Of a stretch of 64,000 bases of DNA, positions 29,567 to 38,834 are shown piece by piece. Source of the stretch: Aegilops tauschii subsp. strangulata (lineage: Eukaryota; Streptophyta; Magnoliopsida; Poales; Poaceae); assembly GCF_002575655.3 (NCBI RefSeq), contig NC_053037.3, positions 449,283,793-449,347,792 on the forward strand, read 5' to 3'. Under the pieces are notes generated by a model. It was not told the DNA's origin. It made no database searches and saw nothing but the letters and a program-made list of their open reading frames with translations. Position 1 is the stretch's first letter. The number at the start of each line of letters is the position of its first letter. The position numbers were made by a program, and so were the translations under genes.

Positions 29567-31513
29567 GAAAGCGCGCTCATCGAGTTCATCTGTGAGAATA
29601 GGGACATCTTCGCATGGAAACCTTCCGACATGCCAGGTGTACCTAGAGAACTTGCTGAGCACACTCTCAATGTTGATCCGAAATTTAAGCCGGTTAGACA
29701 GTTCCTTCGGCGGTTTAATGAAGAGAGGCGGAAAGCCGTTGGCGAAGAGGTGGCCCGGCTCTTGGCGGCCGGGTTTATTGTTGAAGTCTTCCACCTAGAA
29801 TGGTTAGCTAACCCGGTGCTCGTACTCAAGAAGAATGGCACTTGGCGGATGTGTGTGGACTACACGGACTTAAATAAAGCGTGTCCGGCTGATCCTTTTG
29901 CCCTTCCCCGTATTGATCAAATTATTGATGCTACGGCCGGTTGTGCGCGCTTAAGTTTCCTGGACGCTTATTCTGGATATCATCAGATTAAAATGGCAGT
30001 TAAGGACCAGGAGAAGACGGCGTTCATCACTCCCTATGGAGCCTTCTGCTATGTATCCATGCCCTTTGGACTCAAGTGTGCACAGGCGACTTATCAGCGT
30101 TGCGTGCAGAACTGTCTTCATAAACAGATCGGGCACAATGTTCATGCTTATGTGGACGATATTGTGGTTAAATCCATAAAGGAGGAAACCCTGATAGATG
30201 ATTTGAGAGAAACCTTTGATAATCTCTGGGTCTACAAGATGATGCTTAACCCGGCCAAGTGTGTCTTTGGTGTCCCTGCAGGCAAGCTCTTGGGTTTTTT
30301 GGTTTCTGACAGAGGCATTGAGGCTAACCCGGAGAAGATCAAGGCCATCACCTCCCTGGCTAAGCCGGCGTGTATAAATGACGTTCAGCGTTTGGCGGGT
30401 CGCATCGCTGCTTTAAGCCGGTTTATAAGCCGTTTGGGTGAGAAGGCCATGCCATTGTATCAGTTGATGAAGAAAACTGATAACTTTGTCTGGAATGATG
30501 CAGCTAATACCGCTTTTGAGGATTTGAAGAAGCAGCTGGCAGAGCCCCCAGTCCTTGCTGCTCCGGTTGATAAGGAGCCCTTATTACTGTATGTGGCGGC
30601 AAACACACGAGCCGTCAGTGTGGCTGTGTTGGTGGAACGCAAGGAAGAGGGTAAGGAGCATCCGGTTCAGCGGCCGGTTTATTATGTCAGTGAAGTGCTT
30701 ATCGAGTCCAAACAGCGGTATCCACATTGGCAGAAGCTTGTTTATGGTGTGTTCATGGCAAGCCGGAAGCTTAAGCATTATTTCCAGGGTCATCCCATAA
30801 CCGTGGTCAGTTCTGCCCCTCTTGGTGATATCATTCAAAATAGAGAGGCCACAGGGAGAGTGGCTAAGTGGGCTATCGAGCTCGGACCTCATGGTCTCAA
30901 ATATGTGCCACGCACTACTGTTAAAACTCAGGCCCTGGTGGATTTCATCAATGATTGGACAGAGTCACAAGTGCCCGAGCAAAAGCCGGATAACACATAT
31001 TGGACTATTCACTTCGATGGGTCCAGGCAGTTGGAGGGCTCGGGGGCTGGAGTTGTATTGGCTTCCCCTAAAGGTGACAAGTTCCATTATGTGCTACAGT
31101 TGATGTTTCCTTGCACTAACAATGCGGCTGAGTACGAGGCCTTGCTCCACGGTCTTCGGGTGGCTAAGGAGATGAGCTTGAGCCGGGTAAGGTGTTTCGG
31201 TGACTCAGACTTGGTGGCTCAACAAGTATCAGGCAAGTGGGACTCTAAGGACCCTCTCATGGCGGCTTATCACCGCGAAGTTGATGCCATTGCTGGGCAC
31301 TTTCAGGGCTACCAAGTAGAGCACATTGATCGCAGGAATAACGAGGCGGCTGATGCTTTAAGCCGGCTAGGCTCTCAGCGAAAGCCGGTGCCGCCTAATA
31401 CTTTCCTGGATGTCCTGTATAATCCTTCTGTTAAGTTGCCTACAGAGGAAAACTTGGCCGTCCCCGACCCGGAGGCACGGCTGGTGGCGGCTCTCCATAT
31501 CATACCAGACTAG
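29567..31513 (+). CDS. pol: Gypsy reverse transcriptase and two RNase H domains
   Basis: In the same frame as gag (first ATG at 29630). RT motifs are LANPVLVLKKNGTWRMCVDY, FLDAYSGYHQI, MPFGLKCAQATYQR and the catalytic AYVDDIVVKS at about 30148. The connection and first RNase H region follows (FLVSDRGIEANPEKI onward). From about 31000 comes a second RNase H domain with HFDGSRQLEGSGAGVVL, NNAAEYEALLHGL, GDSDLVAQQVSG and NNEAADALSRLGS. Two RNase H domains in tandem are diagnostic of the Tat branch. The frame ends in TAG at 31511-31513, between RNase H and integrase, where the frame otherwise continues. Confidence 0.93.
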   Translation, partial: ESALIEFICENRDIFAWKPSDMPGVPRELAEHTLNVDPKFKPVRQFLRRFNEERRKAVGEEVARLLAAGFIVEVFHLEWLANPVLVLKKNGTWRMCVDYTDLNKACPADPFALPRIDQIIDATAGCARLSFLDAYSGYHQIKMAVKDQEKTAFITPYGAFCYVSMPFGLKCAQATYQRCVQNCLHKQIGHNVHAYVDDIVVKSIKEETLIDDLRETFDNLWVYKMMLNPAKCVFGVPAGKLLGFLVSDRGIEANPEKIKAITSLAKPACINDVQRLAGRIAALSRFISRLGEKAMPLYQLMKKTDNFVWNDAANTAFEDLKKQLAEPPVLAAPVDKEPLLLYVAANTRAVSVAVLVERKEEGKEHPVQRPVYYVSEVLIESKQRYPHWQKLVYGVFMASRKLKHYFQGHPITVVSSAPLGDIIQNREATGRVAKWAIELGPHGLKYVPRTTVKTQALVDFINDWTESQVPEQKPDNTYWTIHFDGSRQLEGSGAGVVLASPKGDKFHYVLQLMFPCTNNAAEYEALLHGLRVAKEMSLSRVRCFGDSDLVAQQVSGKWDSKDPLMAAYHREVDAIAGHFQGYQVEHIDRRNNEAADALSRLGSQRKPVPPNTFLDVLYNPSVKLPTEENLAVPDPEARLVAALHIIPD

Positions 31514-32590
31514 ACAATGCCCTATCTGGCTTACATGACCCGGGGCGATTTGCCTGAGGATGAAACTTTGGCCAGGCAAATAACCCGGCGGGCTAAGTCA
31601 ATGATTGTTATCAACGGTGAGTTGCACCACCGCAGTGTTACGGGAGCGTTTCAGCGTTGTGTTTCCCCTGAGGAAGGGCAAGAGATCTTGCATGAGATCC
31701 ATGAAGGGGATTGTGGCCATCACGCCGGCTCAAAGTCTCTTGTGGCCAAGGCTTTTCGTCATGATTTTTATTGGTTGACGGCTCATGCTGATGCAGAGGA
31801 CTTGGTCAGTAAGTGTGATGGTTGCCAAAGGTTCTCGCGACGGGCTCATGTACCGGCTCAAGAGCTGAGGATGATCCCAATTACTTGGCCCTTTGCGGTC
31901 TGGGGGCTGGATATGGTTGGGCCTTTCAAAAGATCCAAGGATAAGAAGACCCACCTTTTGGTGGCAGTTGACAAGTTTACCAAGTGGGTTGAAGCGGAGC
32001 TAGTTAGCAAGTGTGATGCAGCCACGGTGGTTCAGTTTATGAAAAAGGTGATCTTTCGCTTTGGTTTTCCACACAGCATTATAACTGACAATGGCACCAA
32101 TCTTTCCAAAGGCGCCATGGAGGAGTTTTGCCAACGAGAGCATATCCGACTTGATGTCTCCTCAGTGGCTCATCCTCAATCCAATGGTCAAGCTGAGAGA
32201 GCTAATCAGGAGATTCTGAAGGGTATCAAGCCCCGGCTTTTGGTACCTTTGCAACGGACGCCGGGTTGTTGGGTGGAGGAGTTGCCCTCCGTGTTATGGA
32301 GCATCAACACTACTCCTAACAGGTCTACAGGTTTTACGCCTTTCTTCATGGTTTATGGGGCAGAAGCAGTCCTCCCCAGTGACATCCGTCATGACTTGCC
32401 TCGAGTGGCGGCTTACGTTGAGGCGGATAATGAACAAACGCGCCAGGATGCTCTTGACTTGTTGGATGAACAACGTGATGTGGCAGCAGCCCGTTCAGCG
32501 ATTTACCAACAAGACCTGCGCCGTTATCATAGCCGCCGGGTTAAATCCCGGGTCTTCCAGGAAGGTGATCTCGTGCTCCGGCTCATCTAG
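31514..32590 (+). CDS. Gypsy integrase
   Basis: In the same frame as RT. The zinc-binding region HEGDCGHHAG ... CDGCQ is at about 31697-31830. The catalytic core has GLDMVGPF (first Asp), TDNGTNLS (second Asp) and HPQSNGQAERANQE (Glu region) in normal spacing. Next come LWSINTTPNRSTGFTPFFMVYG and a C-terminal stretch ending VFQEGDLVLRLI. No chromodomain follows, which fits a non-chromovirus Gypsy lineage. A TAG at 32588-32590 interrupts the frame. The remaining about 60 codons are in the next entry. Confidence 0.93.
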   Translation, partial: TMPYLAYMTRGDLPEDETLARQITRRAKSMIVINGELHHRSVTGAFQRCVSPEEGQEILHEIHEGDCGHHAGSKSLVAKAFRHDFYWLTAHADAEDLVSKCDGCQRFSRRAHVPAQELRMIPITWPFAVWGLDMVGPFKRSKDKKTHLLVAVDKFTKWVEAELVSKCDAATVVQFMKKVIFRFGFPHSIITDNGTNLSKGAMEEFCQREHIRLDVSSVAHPQSNGQAERANQEILKGIKPRLLVPLQRTPGCWVEELPSVLWSINTTPNRSTGFTPFFMVYGAEAVLPSDIRHDLPRVAAYVEADNEQTRQDALDLLDEQRDVAAARSAIYQQDLRRYHSRRVKSRVFQEGDLVLRLI

Positions 32591-32770
32591 GATCAAACAG
32601 ATGCACACAAGCTATCCCCACCTTGGGAAGGGCCCTTTGTGGTCAGCAAGAATTTGCACAACGGGTCATATTACCTCATTGACATTCGGGAGCACAAAGA
32701 TTCACGTAAGTCGGAGGAAGAGACCCGACGGCCATGGAACATAGCTCAGCTTCGGCCTTACTACACTTGA
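32591..32770 (+). CDS. Integrase C-terminal tail after an internal stop
   Basis: The integrase frame continues from the TAG at 32588 for about 59 codons (SPPWEGPFVVSKNLHNGSYY, then WNIAQLRPYYT) to a TGA at 32768-32770. This is the usual end of such integrases, so the TAG is a nonsense mutation, not the true end. Confidence 0.85.
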   Translation, partial: DQTDAHKLSPPWEGPFVVSKNLHNGSYYLIDIREHKDSRKSEEETRRPWNIAQLRPYYT

Positions 32771-32924
32771 GCCACCGGCTCTCATGATGTACATACTTCT
32801 CTAAGCCATGTATATATTATGATAAGTAATAAAGCAGGACCTCTGTCCTTTTTTCTCCTCCAAATGTGCACGTGTTGTTTTCATTGCCAGGTTACATGAT
32901 AACTTGAAGGAGGATCCGGCTTAT

Positions 32925-33330
32925 GATCGTATTCGAATCTAGCCGTAGGCGATAAGGTCACTTGGGGGCTTCCTGTTCAAACATAGGTCGTATTCGAACC
33001 AAAGAGAACACAGCTGTCGATACCCATTTGATTGGCAAAGTGCCAAGCTCATTGGGGAGTTTTCTTTGATCATATTTGAATCTTAGTTTAACCCCTTTGA
33101 GAACCGACGTGGATCGTATTCGAATCAGCATCGTTAAACAATTCTTAAAGTCATTTGGGGGCTTCCTGTTCAAACATGGGTCGTATTCGAACCAAAGAGA
33201 ACATAGCTGTCGATACCCTCTTGATTGGCATCGCCACACCAACTGGGGGCTATATGATCGTATTCGAATCCTAGCATAACCCCTTTGGGCCGGGTCTCTG
33301 GTCGTATCCGAACCGGAAGCCCCTAAGTTC
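32925..33330 (+). repeat. Repeated GATCGTATTCGAATC motifs between converging genes
   Basis: About eight copies or close variants of the near-palindrome GATCGTATTCGAATC lie near 32925, 32988, 33066, 33113, 33180, 33256 and 33300. Two larger direct repeats (CTTCCTGTTCAAACAT through AGCTGTCGATACC) lie about 190 bp apart at about 32968 and 33163. The block is in the intergenic space where gag-pol (plus) and the accessory gene (minus) converge. Confidence 0.85.
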
Positions 33331-33857
33331 CTCTACTTTATAGCAAGTTCCGTCTGTTTCTTTCCAAGTGTGTACGGCCGGGTCTTACTTTGACGGCTTA
33401 ACTTTGGTTTACAGTATTCGCTGAACACAATGGGTGTTATTAAGACAGGTACACCGGAATTTCGTTACCAACCTTCCTACCCGGGTTATCTAAACCGGAA
33501 GTATGCTTGCAGGCCGCTAAGTATGTTATTACGGCTGTACTCAGGATATTATTGACGACCCATCCTTTTTGATTCATATTCCGGGTCATCTAAAACCTAT
33601 GATTCTCAGGGCGGTCAGCCTCCTCGGGGCTTGTGATGTGTCTTTCTCTGCAGGATAGTTACAGGCAGCTATTTTGAGAGTAAGGGAAACAAATGATTAA
33701 TTATGACCCGGAGAAACATAAAGGAGACAATTTCAACAGACTTCAGAATTCAAGGCGTGCACGATGGCATGACAGAGATAAAGTATTGGTCCTACTCTAT
33801 TACAAGACTCATTGAGTCCAAACGGGTGAGGCATTGTTTGCTAAGCCGCCAGCCAAG
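33331..33857. other. Spacer / 3' flank of the antisense gene
   Basis: No supported frame. It should include the polyadenylation region of the antisense gene. No sure signal is named. Confidence 0.35.
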
Positions 33858-34501
33858 TTATGACGCTTGTTGAGTTGAAGTCTCTGGCTTGTTCCTATCT
33901 TCTCCTCCGGCTGATCCCAAGACCTGGAAAGTTGATGACTTAAAGTCGATGCCGCTGAGAGCTTCGAATTGTGCTTCCTCGTCAATTAACCCGGCCGGGT
34001 CAACCTCCGGGGCGAAAGTGTGCTGACGAGCCGGTGGGATCAAGTTGAGGGCTTCATAGCGCGGAGTAGGGATCCTCTGATTTTCTGCGTCGTAGCCCGG
34101 CTGATAGTTGGTCAGATCTGTATCGTTGCCAATAAGAGTGGCCACCGGGCGTACAGTCTTCACGCAAGCTGCGAAGTCCTTCTGATCAAAGGCGGTGCCG
34201 TCTTCCTTCAGACTTGGGTAGCCGAGGGCGATGTCCGCCGGGTCTAACTCTGGCAAGAACGCCTTGGCCCGGCTCAGCGCAGCGATTGCTCCGGCTCTTG
34301 CAGAGGCCCGTCGCAGCTCTTGGATCCGCTGAGGCGGAACGGCGAGATGGCGAAGGACTTCCGCCAGGTGAGTCGGCACCTCGTTGGATAGGGCCACCAC
34401 AGCTAAGGCACGCTGTGACCCGGTGTAGAGCTGCTCCACCAGGGTATACACGGCCTTCAGCCTGGTTACCACGCTCTGGTTGAGGTTGGCACTTCTGGGA
34501 C
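33858..34501 (-). CDS. Antisense gene exon 7: C-terminal domain
   Basis: Acceptor TCTGTTAAACAG at 34502; TGA or equivalent stop at 33858. It encodes about 213 residues that are mostly helical (VVTRLKAVYTLVEQLYTGSQ, LAEVLRHLAVPPQRIQELRR), with an extended C-terminal tail rich in polar residues. I know no function for this region. Confidence 0.8.
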
Positions 34502-34591
34502 CTGTTTAACAGAATCAGATAAGCCGCCGACAAGGATGAATTATGAGATATAAAAATTCTAAACTTGATGAAAGCCGGTGAGACGACTTAC

Positions 34592-34868
34592 CGAACATTG
34601 CGGCCACCATCTGGGACACTTGGCGCTTTAGGCCGGAGAGCTCTGCGGTTTTCTCGGAGAGAGCCTTCTCCGCCTGTTCAGCCCGGTTCACCAATGCGGC
34701 CTTTTCTTCGGCCCACGCCTTCCGCTCAGCGTCAAACTCTGTCTTCAGCTTCTCTTGCACGGCGATGCTGGATACAAACTTGGCGTTTGCCTTCCGGGTC
34801 TCCATCTCTTGCATCTTCAGCCGGTTCTTGAGATCGGCAAGGTCAGCCTCAAGCTTCTTACCGGCAGC
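34592..34868 (-). CDS. Antisense gene exon 6: coiled coil
   Basis: Acceptor AATCTATACAG at 34869; donor ATGTTCG|GTAAGTC after 34592. It encodes about 92 residues of heptad-like sequence (KKLEADLADLKNRLKMQEME, LKTEFDAERKAWAEEKAAL), a strong coiled-coil candidate for dimerisation. Confidence 0.8.
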
Positions 34869-35114
34869 CTGTATAGATTTCCGGGTTATGGCATGAACAA
34901 TTACTATGCAAATGTAAAGTCCCAAGCGTTTTCCAAGCAAAGACACTTGGCACTTGGGGGCTAATGCATATTGAACGTTTCTATTTACACATTGCCGGTT
35001 CAATGGAGTAAGCCGGAACCTAAGTCTACAACATACTCAATCATAAGTCGTCGACTTGGGGGCTAGCATGGTACAGGTAATTAAGCAGTAAATAAGAGGA
35101 CAAAAGGATGTTAC

Positions 35115-35527
35115 CTCAGATTTTTGCTGGATCTGGGTCACCATAGCAATCTCTGCGTCCCGGCTCTTGTGCACTTGGCTGACGAAGCCGGAGACGATCT
35201 CTTCAATGTTCAAGTTGGAGTAGTCGGTGAGGTCCAGGTTAACCCAGCGCGACTCTAGCAGCTCCCCTTTGGCGGAGCACTTGGCCAGCACGGTAGGTCT
35301 CCCCGGCTCAATGAATTCTGATTACCACGTCCGGGTCGTCTGCTGGTGGAGCTGAGCTGGAGGCTTCCGGGTTAACAGAAGCTTCTGTAGTTGCCTTGGT
35401 AGTTGGGGCAGCGGCCTCAGGTGCAGAGGCGGCTGGCGGCTCTTGAGCGGCTGCCTCTGGCTCAGGAAAGTCCGGTTCATCGACCGGCTTGGACTTCTTC
35501 GCCCTCTTGGTGATCTTGGCCTGGGCA
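35115..35527 (-). CDS. Antisense gene exon 5, frameshifted
   Basis: Acceptor TTGTCCTTTCAG at 35528; donor TCTGAG|GTAACA after 35115. The first half is basic then Pro/Ala/Glu-rich (KITKRAKKSKP, then AAAQEPPAASAPEAA). The reading frame shifts by one near 35318-35322. The second half (DLTDYSNLNIEEIVSGFVSQ) continues in the new frame and is in phase with exon 6. Confidence 0.7.
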
Positions 35528-35600
35528 CTGAAAGGACAAAAAGATTAAACACAATAGGGTAAGTGAAGGCAAAAGTACAACATGAGATGGTTATCATTAC

Positions 35601-35995
35601 TCGGGCACGGTCTTGAAAGCCGACAGACTTGACTGCATAGAGTCTCCGGAAGAGGGGGAGGTCTCCTGATAATTTGAGTCAGAAGAATTGAGTGGCTGAC
35701 GTATAACACCCGCCAACGGATAAAAAGGGTACAAGCGGGAAATAACCTCAGTTCGGCGCTTCCTTGATGCGTCAGGTAACCCGGAGGAGAGGTCGGTGTC
35801 CTTGTTGGTCCGGGTGTGACGCCGGCTCTCATGAACCTGTCGCTTCAAAATAAATTGAGGATCTTGATAAGCTAAAGGATGTGAAAAGCTTACTTTCCGG
35901 GTTACCCTTCGGACTTTCAGCCTTGGCAAGGGCTCCCAGTCGGAGGAAAGTGACATTACCTCTTCAACCACCGGGTTACTGGCTCCAGTGTCATC
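35601..35995 (-). CDS. Antisense gene exon 4
   Basis: Acceptor TTCATCAATAG at 35996; donor CCCGA|GTAATG after 35601. It encodes about 131 residues, starting DDTGASNPVVEEV, with a basic middle (KRQVHESRRHTRTNKD) and a Ser-rich end. The exon continues open through a possible internal donor at 35893, which I consider unused. Confidence 0.7.
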
Positions 35996-36060
35996 CTATT
36001 GATGAACAAGTGTTGATAAGGCGGACAAGAAATAAACAATAAACGTAACCAAGAGCTTAC

Positions 36061-36231
36061 AGGTTCAGGGGTTACCTCTGACTCGGAGCTGTCGCTTAAT
36101 TGCAACAGCTCCGAAGCAGTTGGCCTACTTCCCTTCTTACAGGGAGCGGCTTTTTTGGCGGCTTTCTTCACCTTTCTGGCCTTCTTGGCCGCCTCATGGT
36201 CATATTTGACCCGCCAGAACTTGTCGTCAGC
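36061..36231 (-). CDS. Antisense gene exon 3: lysine-rich segment
   Basis: Acceptor TATTTTTCAG at 36232; donor CCT|GTAAGC after 36061. It encodes 57 residues with KKARKVKKAAKKAAP and KKGSRP, then the acidic SDSSESEVTPEP. The basic block is the best nuclear localisation candidate of the protein. Confidence 0.75.
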
Positions 36232-36317
36232 CTGAAAAATACAATGATGATTTCTTCAAACGATTCAGATGAAAGTTATATACAGAAGAAGATAGGATTT
36301 TCAGATTGGCGGCTTAC

Positions 36318-37236
36318 CGCTGGGGCTGGGTTGGTCTTGCAGAAGGGGGCTAACCCGGTCCTTCCGCAGTCTGCCAGGCTCTCGTTTAAAAGAGCCTTGG
36401 TCATCTCCTCTGCAACATCTTCAGTAAGGTCGTTGCGGCTGTGTCTCTGAGGGTCATCCTTTCGGCCCGTGTACTCGCACATTAAGCCGGGGCGGCGGCT
36501 CAATGGGATCACCCACTAGGAGATCCAGACCCGGACCAAATCGATTCCGTTGAGACCATTGCCCAGGACAGCCTTGATCTTGTTTATGGTGGGGAGCAGA
36601 GGCTGGCGCTCCGCTTGAGTCAGCTTGTCTGACAGTGGGTGTGTTGACTCCAGACGCGATGGGCGAAAGCCGGGCAGCGGACTTTCATCAGCCGGTGACG
36701 TGTCTTGGCAATAGAACCAAGTCATGTTCCAGTCCTTTGGGTGACTCGGCGGCTCGGCATAAGGGAAAAGACAATCTCTCCATCTCTGAATGGAGATGCC
36801 GCCTAGCTCCAGACTTGGCCCGTTGGCGCACTTGTTCTGGCGATTCAGGTAAAAAAGCTCTCTGAAGAGCAGCAGACTAGGTTCTTCTCCAAGGTAAACT
36901 TCGCAGAACACTTGGAAGTTGCAGATATTGGACACTGAGTTGGGTCCTATGTCCTGAGGCCGCAGGTCGAAGAAATTCAGGACGTCTCTGAAAAACTTTG
37001 AACCGGGCGATGCGAAGCCCCGGCTCATATGATCCGCAAAAATTACTACCTCCCCGTCCTTTGGCTGTGGTCTCTCTTCTGATGGGTCAGGGGCACGGTA
37101 GGACATGATGTCCTTCTTGGGCAGATATCCAGACTTAACAAAATCCGCTAGGGTCTCATTGGTGACATTGGACCTCATCCAGTTGCAAGTAATGGAGGCT
37201 TTGGGAGCTTTGGGAGGCATGGTGAAAGTCGGCAGT
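36318..37236 (-). CDS. Antisense gene exon 2: gypsy-type transposon domain
   Basis: The acceptor TTTATCATAG lies at 37237. ATG at 37220 opens MPPKAPKASITCNWMRS. The domain includes FADHMSRGFASPGSKFFRDV, FCEVYLGEEPSLLLFRELF and WNMTWFYCQD. This matches the conserved block of plant 'gypsy-type transposon' proteins, often annotated as stand-alone genes. A TAG at 36516-36518 falls inside the exon, and the same frame continues to donor CCCAGCG|GTAAGCC (exon end 36318). The stop is followed by TGG, and both codons could come from C-to-T changes. Confidence 0.8.
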
Positions 37237-37839
37237 CTATGATAAAAGGAAAAATGTCCGAGTTAATTATGAGCTGGAAGACATCTACAGTTCAATGTCA
37301 AGGTGGCGGCTTATGAAGGGGACTAATGGTATACATTTAAGTACATCGGGCTATTTAAGCCGCCGAGGGATTGAGAGTAATTTGATTGTCTACAGGCCTT
37401 ATCACAACTAAGCCAGAAATTTTATGGCGCATGGTTTTCTTTAAGCCGAAAGGTTCTACGGTGCGTGGTTTCTTTAAACCGGAACTGTAAACCACCGAGA
37501 TTCAATGATTGCAGTTTTTTACTAAGTGTGGTAAAACAGGTTTCACACATCGCAGTAAAATTTTTGGATCAAAATGGTCGGGTAAAAGAAAAGTTTCTAG
37601 ACCTAGAAACAGACGCGAGGAGGTTCTTGAGCTTGAACAAGGCTCTTATGCAGTAAAAAGAGGGATATTTGCATGTGAAATGGGTCTTCAACGTCTACCG
37701 CAGTAAGTCTATACAGAGCTAAGATCAAAAAGGGGCAGTAAAATTCAAATCTACTGAGAGCCACGATGAACTACGAAGAACAGAGGAAGAACTATGAAGC
37801 CCTAGTGTGGATCTGCCCTATGGAGTGGCAAGGACTCAC

Positions 37840-37997
37840 CGGAGCTGAAGAGGAGCGGAGGTTGCCGCCGTTTGTCTGGACCGAGTCAGGGTGATGCAGC
37901 GGCCAAGGTTGACGAAGACCGGGGGCGCGGCGGCGGCGGCAGTAGCAGAGCTCGGGCAGGGGAGCAGTAGCGCGAGGAAGAAGATGAAGGAGAGAGA
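37840..37997 (-). other. Antisense gene exon 1 (untranslated)
   Basis: It begins about 30 bp after the TATA box, is rich in CTCCTCTT and GCCGCC, and ends at donor AGCTCCG|GTGAGTCC (intron from 37839). The start is estimated from the TATA position. Confidence 0.6.
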
Positions 37998-38024
37998 AGT
38001 GGCTGAAAGCCCGTCGGGCCGGCC

Positions 38025-38032
38025 TATTTATA
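38025..38032 (-). promoter_or_regulatory. TATA box of the antisense accessory gene
   Basis: TATAAATA in CGCCTTATAAATAGGCC on the minus strand, about 285 bp inside the 3' LTR. A CT-rich, GCC-repeat leader follows. This promoter is separate from the LTR promoters and points the opposite way. Confidence 0.7.
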
Positions 38033-38314
38033 AGGCGAGTTCATAAGTGGGCGCGAGAATCAAGGAGACCACGGCGTGGTTATCTCCCCACGAAACGCCT
38101 CGATTTTTCGGGATGACAGTAAAGAAAAAGATCCGTTGCGGATCTGGCGGAATAAAAAACGGGCTTAATGGAAGATGACGTCATGGCGGATTACCCGGAG
38201 TCCAGAGGATGATGTCATGCCGGGTTATGGCCTTCACACAATTGTAAGCCGGAGGTTTTCTGTCGAAGGAATGGAAGATTGACATGAGCCGGCTCAAATC
38301 AATCTGGGGCCTAA

Positions 38315-38834
38315 TGTTGAGGATATAGACCTTAGAGTCACCCGCCAGGAGGGGCCGGGTTACTCATATGGTCATTGCCAGAAGCCTGGCGCTAAGCTTG
38401 AAGACGGTGGGCCAAAGATGGGCTTAAGACCCGGATATGGCTTAAGGCCCGTAGTTGCAATCATTGTTATGGTAGAACTTGTAGTGTAAGGCAAGAATAG
38501 TTGAGAGTCCGAGCCGGACACTCTTATGAGCCGGCCGGGACTCTGAGAGCTGCAGGGCGTCAGCCTCCCTATATAAAGGGACGACCCGGCAGCGGTTTAA
38601 GGCAGAGAACAATCTCATTGAGAGCCGGGCATAACAGTTTAGCTCCCTGGTGATCGTAACCCTAATCAATACCACCTCAAACTGGATGTAGGCTTTTACC
38701 TTCACCGTAAGGGGCCGAACCAGTATAAACCCTCGTGTTCCTTGTCCCGCATTAACCCCTTCAAGCTTCCTAGCTGCGATGGCTCCACGACTAAGTCCTA
38801 ACTCAAGGACATCTGCCGTGGCAATTCCACGACA
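38315..38834 (+). mobile_element. 3' LTR of the Gypsy element
   Basis: 520 bp, TG...CA. It is preceded by GGCTCAAATCAATCTGGGGCCTAA, whose GGGG run is a weak polypurine tract. TATATAAA is at 38570-38577. Confidence 0.95.
38570..38577 (+). promoter_or_regulatory. TATA box in the 3' LTR
   Basis: TATATAAA, the same context as in the 5' LTR. It lies about 316 bp upstream of the next gene's first ATG (38886) and points toward it, so the LTR could drive that gene. Confidence 0.55.

Larger units (their letters stand above)
33858..38032 (-). pseudogene. Antisense, intron-containing accessory gene of the Gypsy element
   Basis: It lies on the strand opposite gag-pol. A TATA box at 38025 precedes a non-coding exon 1 and six coding exons with GT-AG introns. 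Exons are 37840 to about 37997, 36318-37236, 36061-36231, 35601-35995, 35115-35527, 34592-34868 and 33858-34501. All five coding junctions preserve the reading frame, strong evidence that this is a real spliced gene. The predicted product is about 930 residues. An N-terminal part is like the 'putative gypsy type transposon' family (my recollection of Pfam), then a Lys-rich segment resembling a nuclear localisation signal, an acidic Ser-rich region, a Pro/Ala/Glu-rich linker, a coiled coil and a helical C-terminal domain. This copy is damaged by TAG at 36516-36518 and a frameshift near 35320. Maize Grande, also in the Tat branch, is reported (from memory) to carry an antisense accessory gene with its own promoter and a nuclear product; this could be its counterpart. 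Confidence 0.8.
25798..38834 (+). mobile_element. Complete Gypsy LTR retrotransposon (Tat/Retand type)
   Basis: A 13,037-bp element with 520-bp LTRs (25798-26317 and 38315-38834), both TGTTGAGGATATAG...CCACGACA. The target duplication CCCTT is at 25793-25797 and 38835-38839. A primer site TGGCACCCACCGTGGGGC follows the 5' LTR. Gag-protease, RT with two RNase H domains, and integrase lie in one frame on the plus strand. Then come a spacer with repeated GATCGTATTCGAATC motifs and a long antisense accessory gene. A second, archaeal-type RNase H and extra ORFs after integrase are features of the Tat lineage. By eye the LTRs differ at about six sites (about 1%, mostly transitions). Three in-frame TAG codons interrupt gag-pol. 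Confidence 0.95.
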
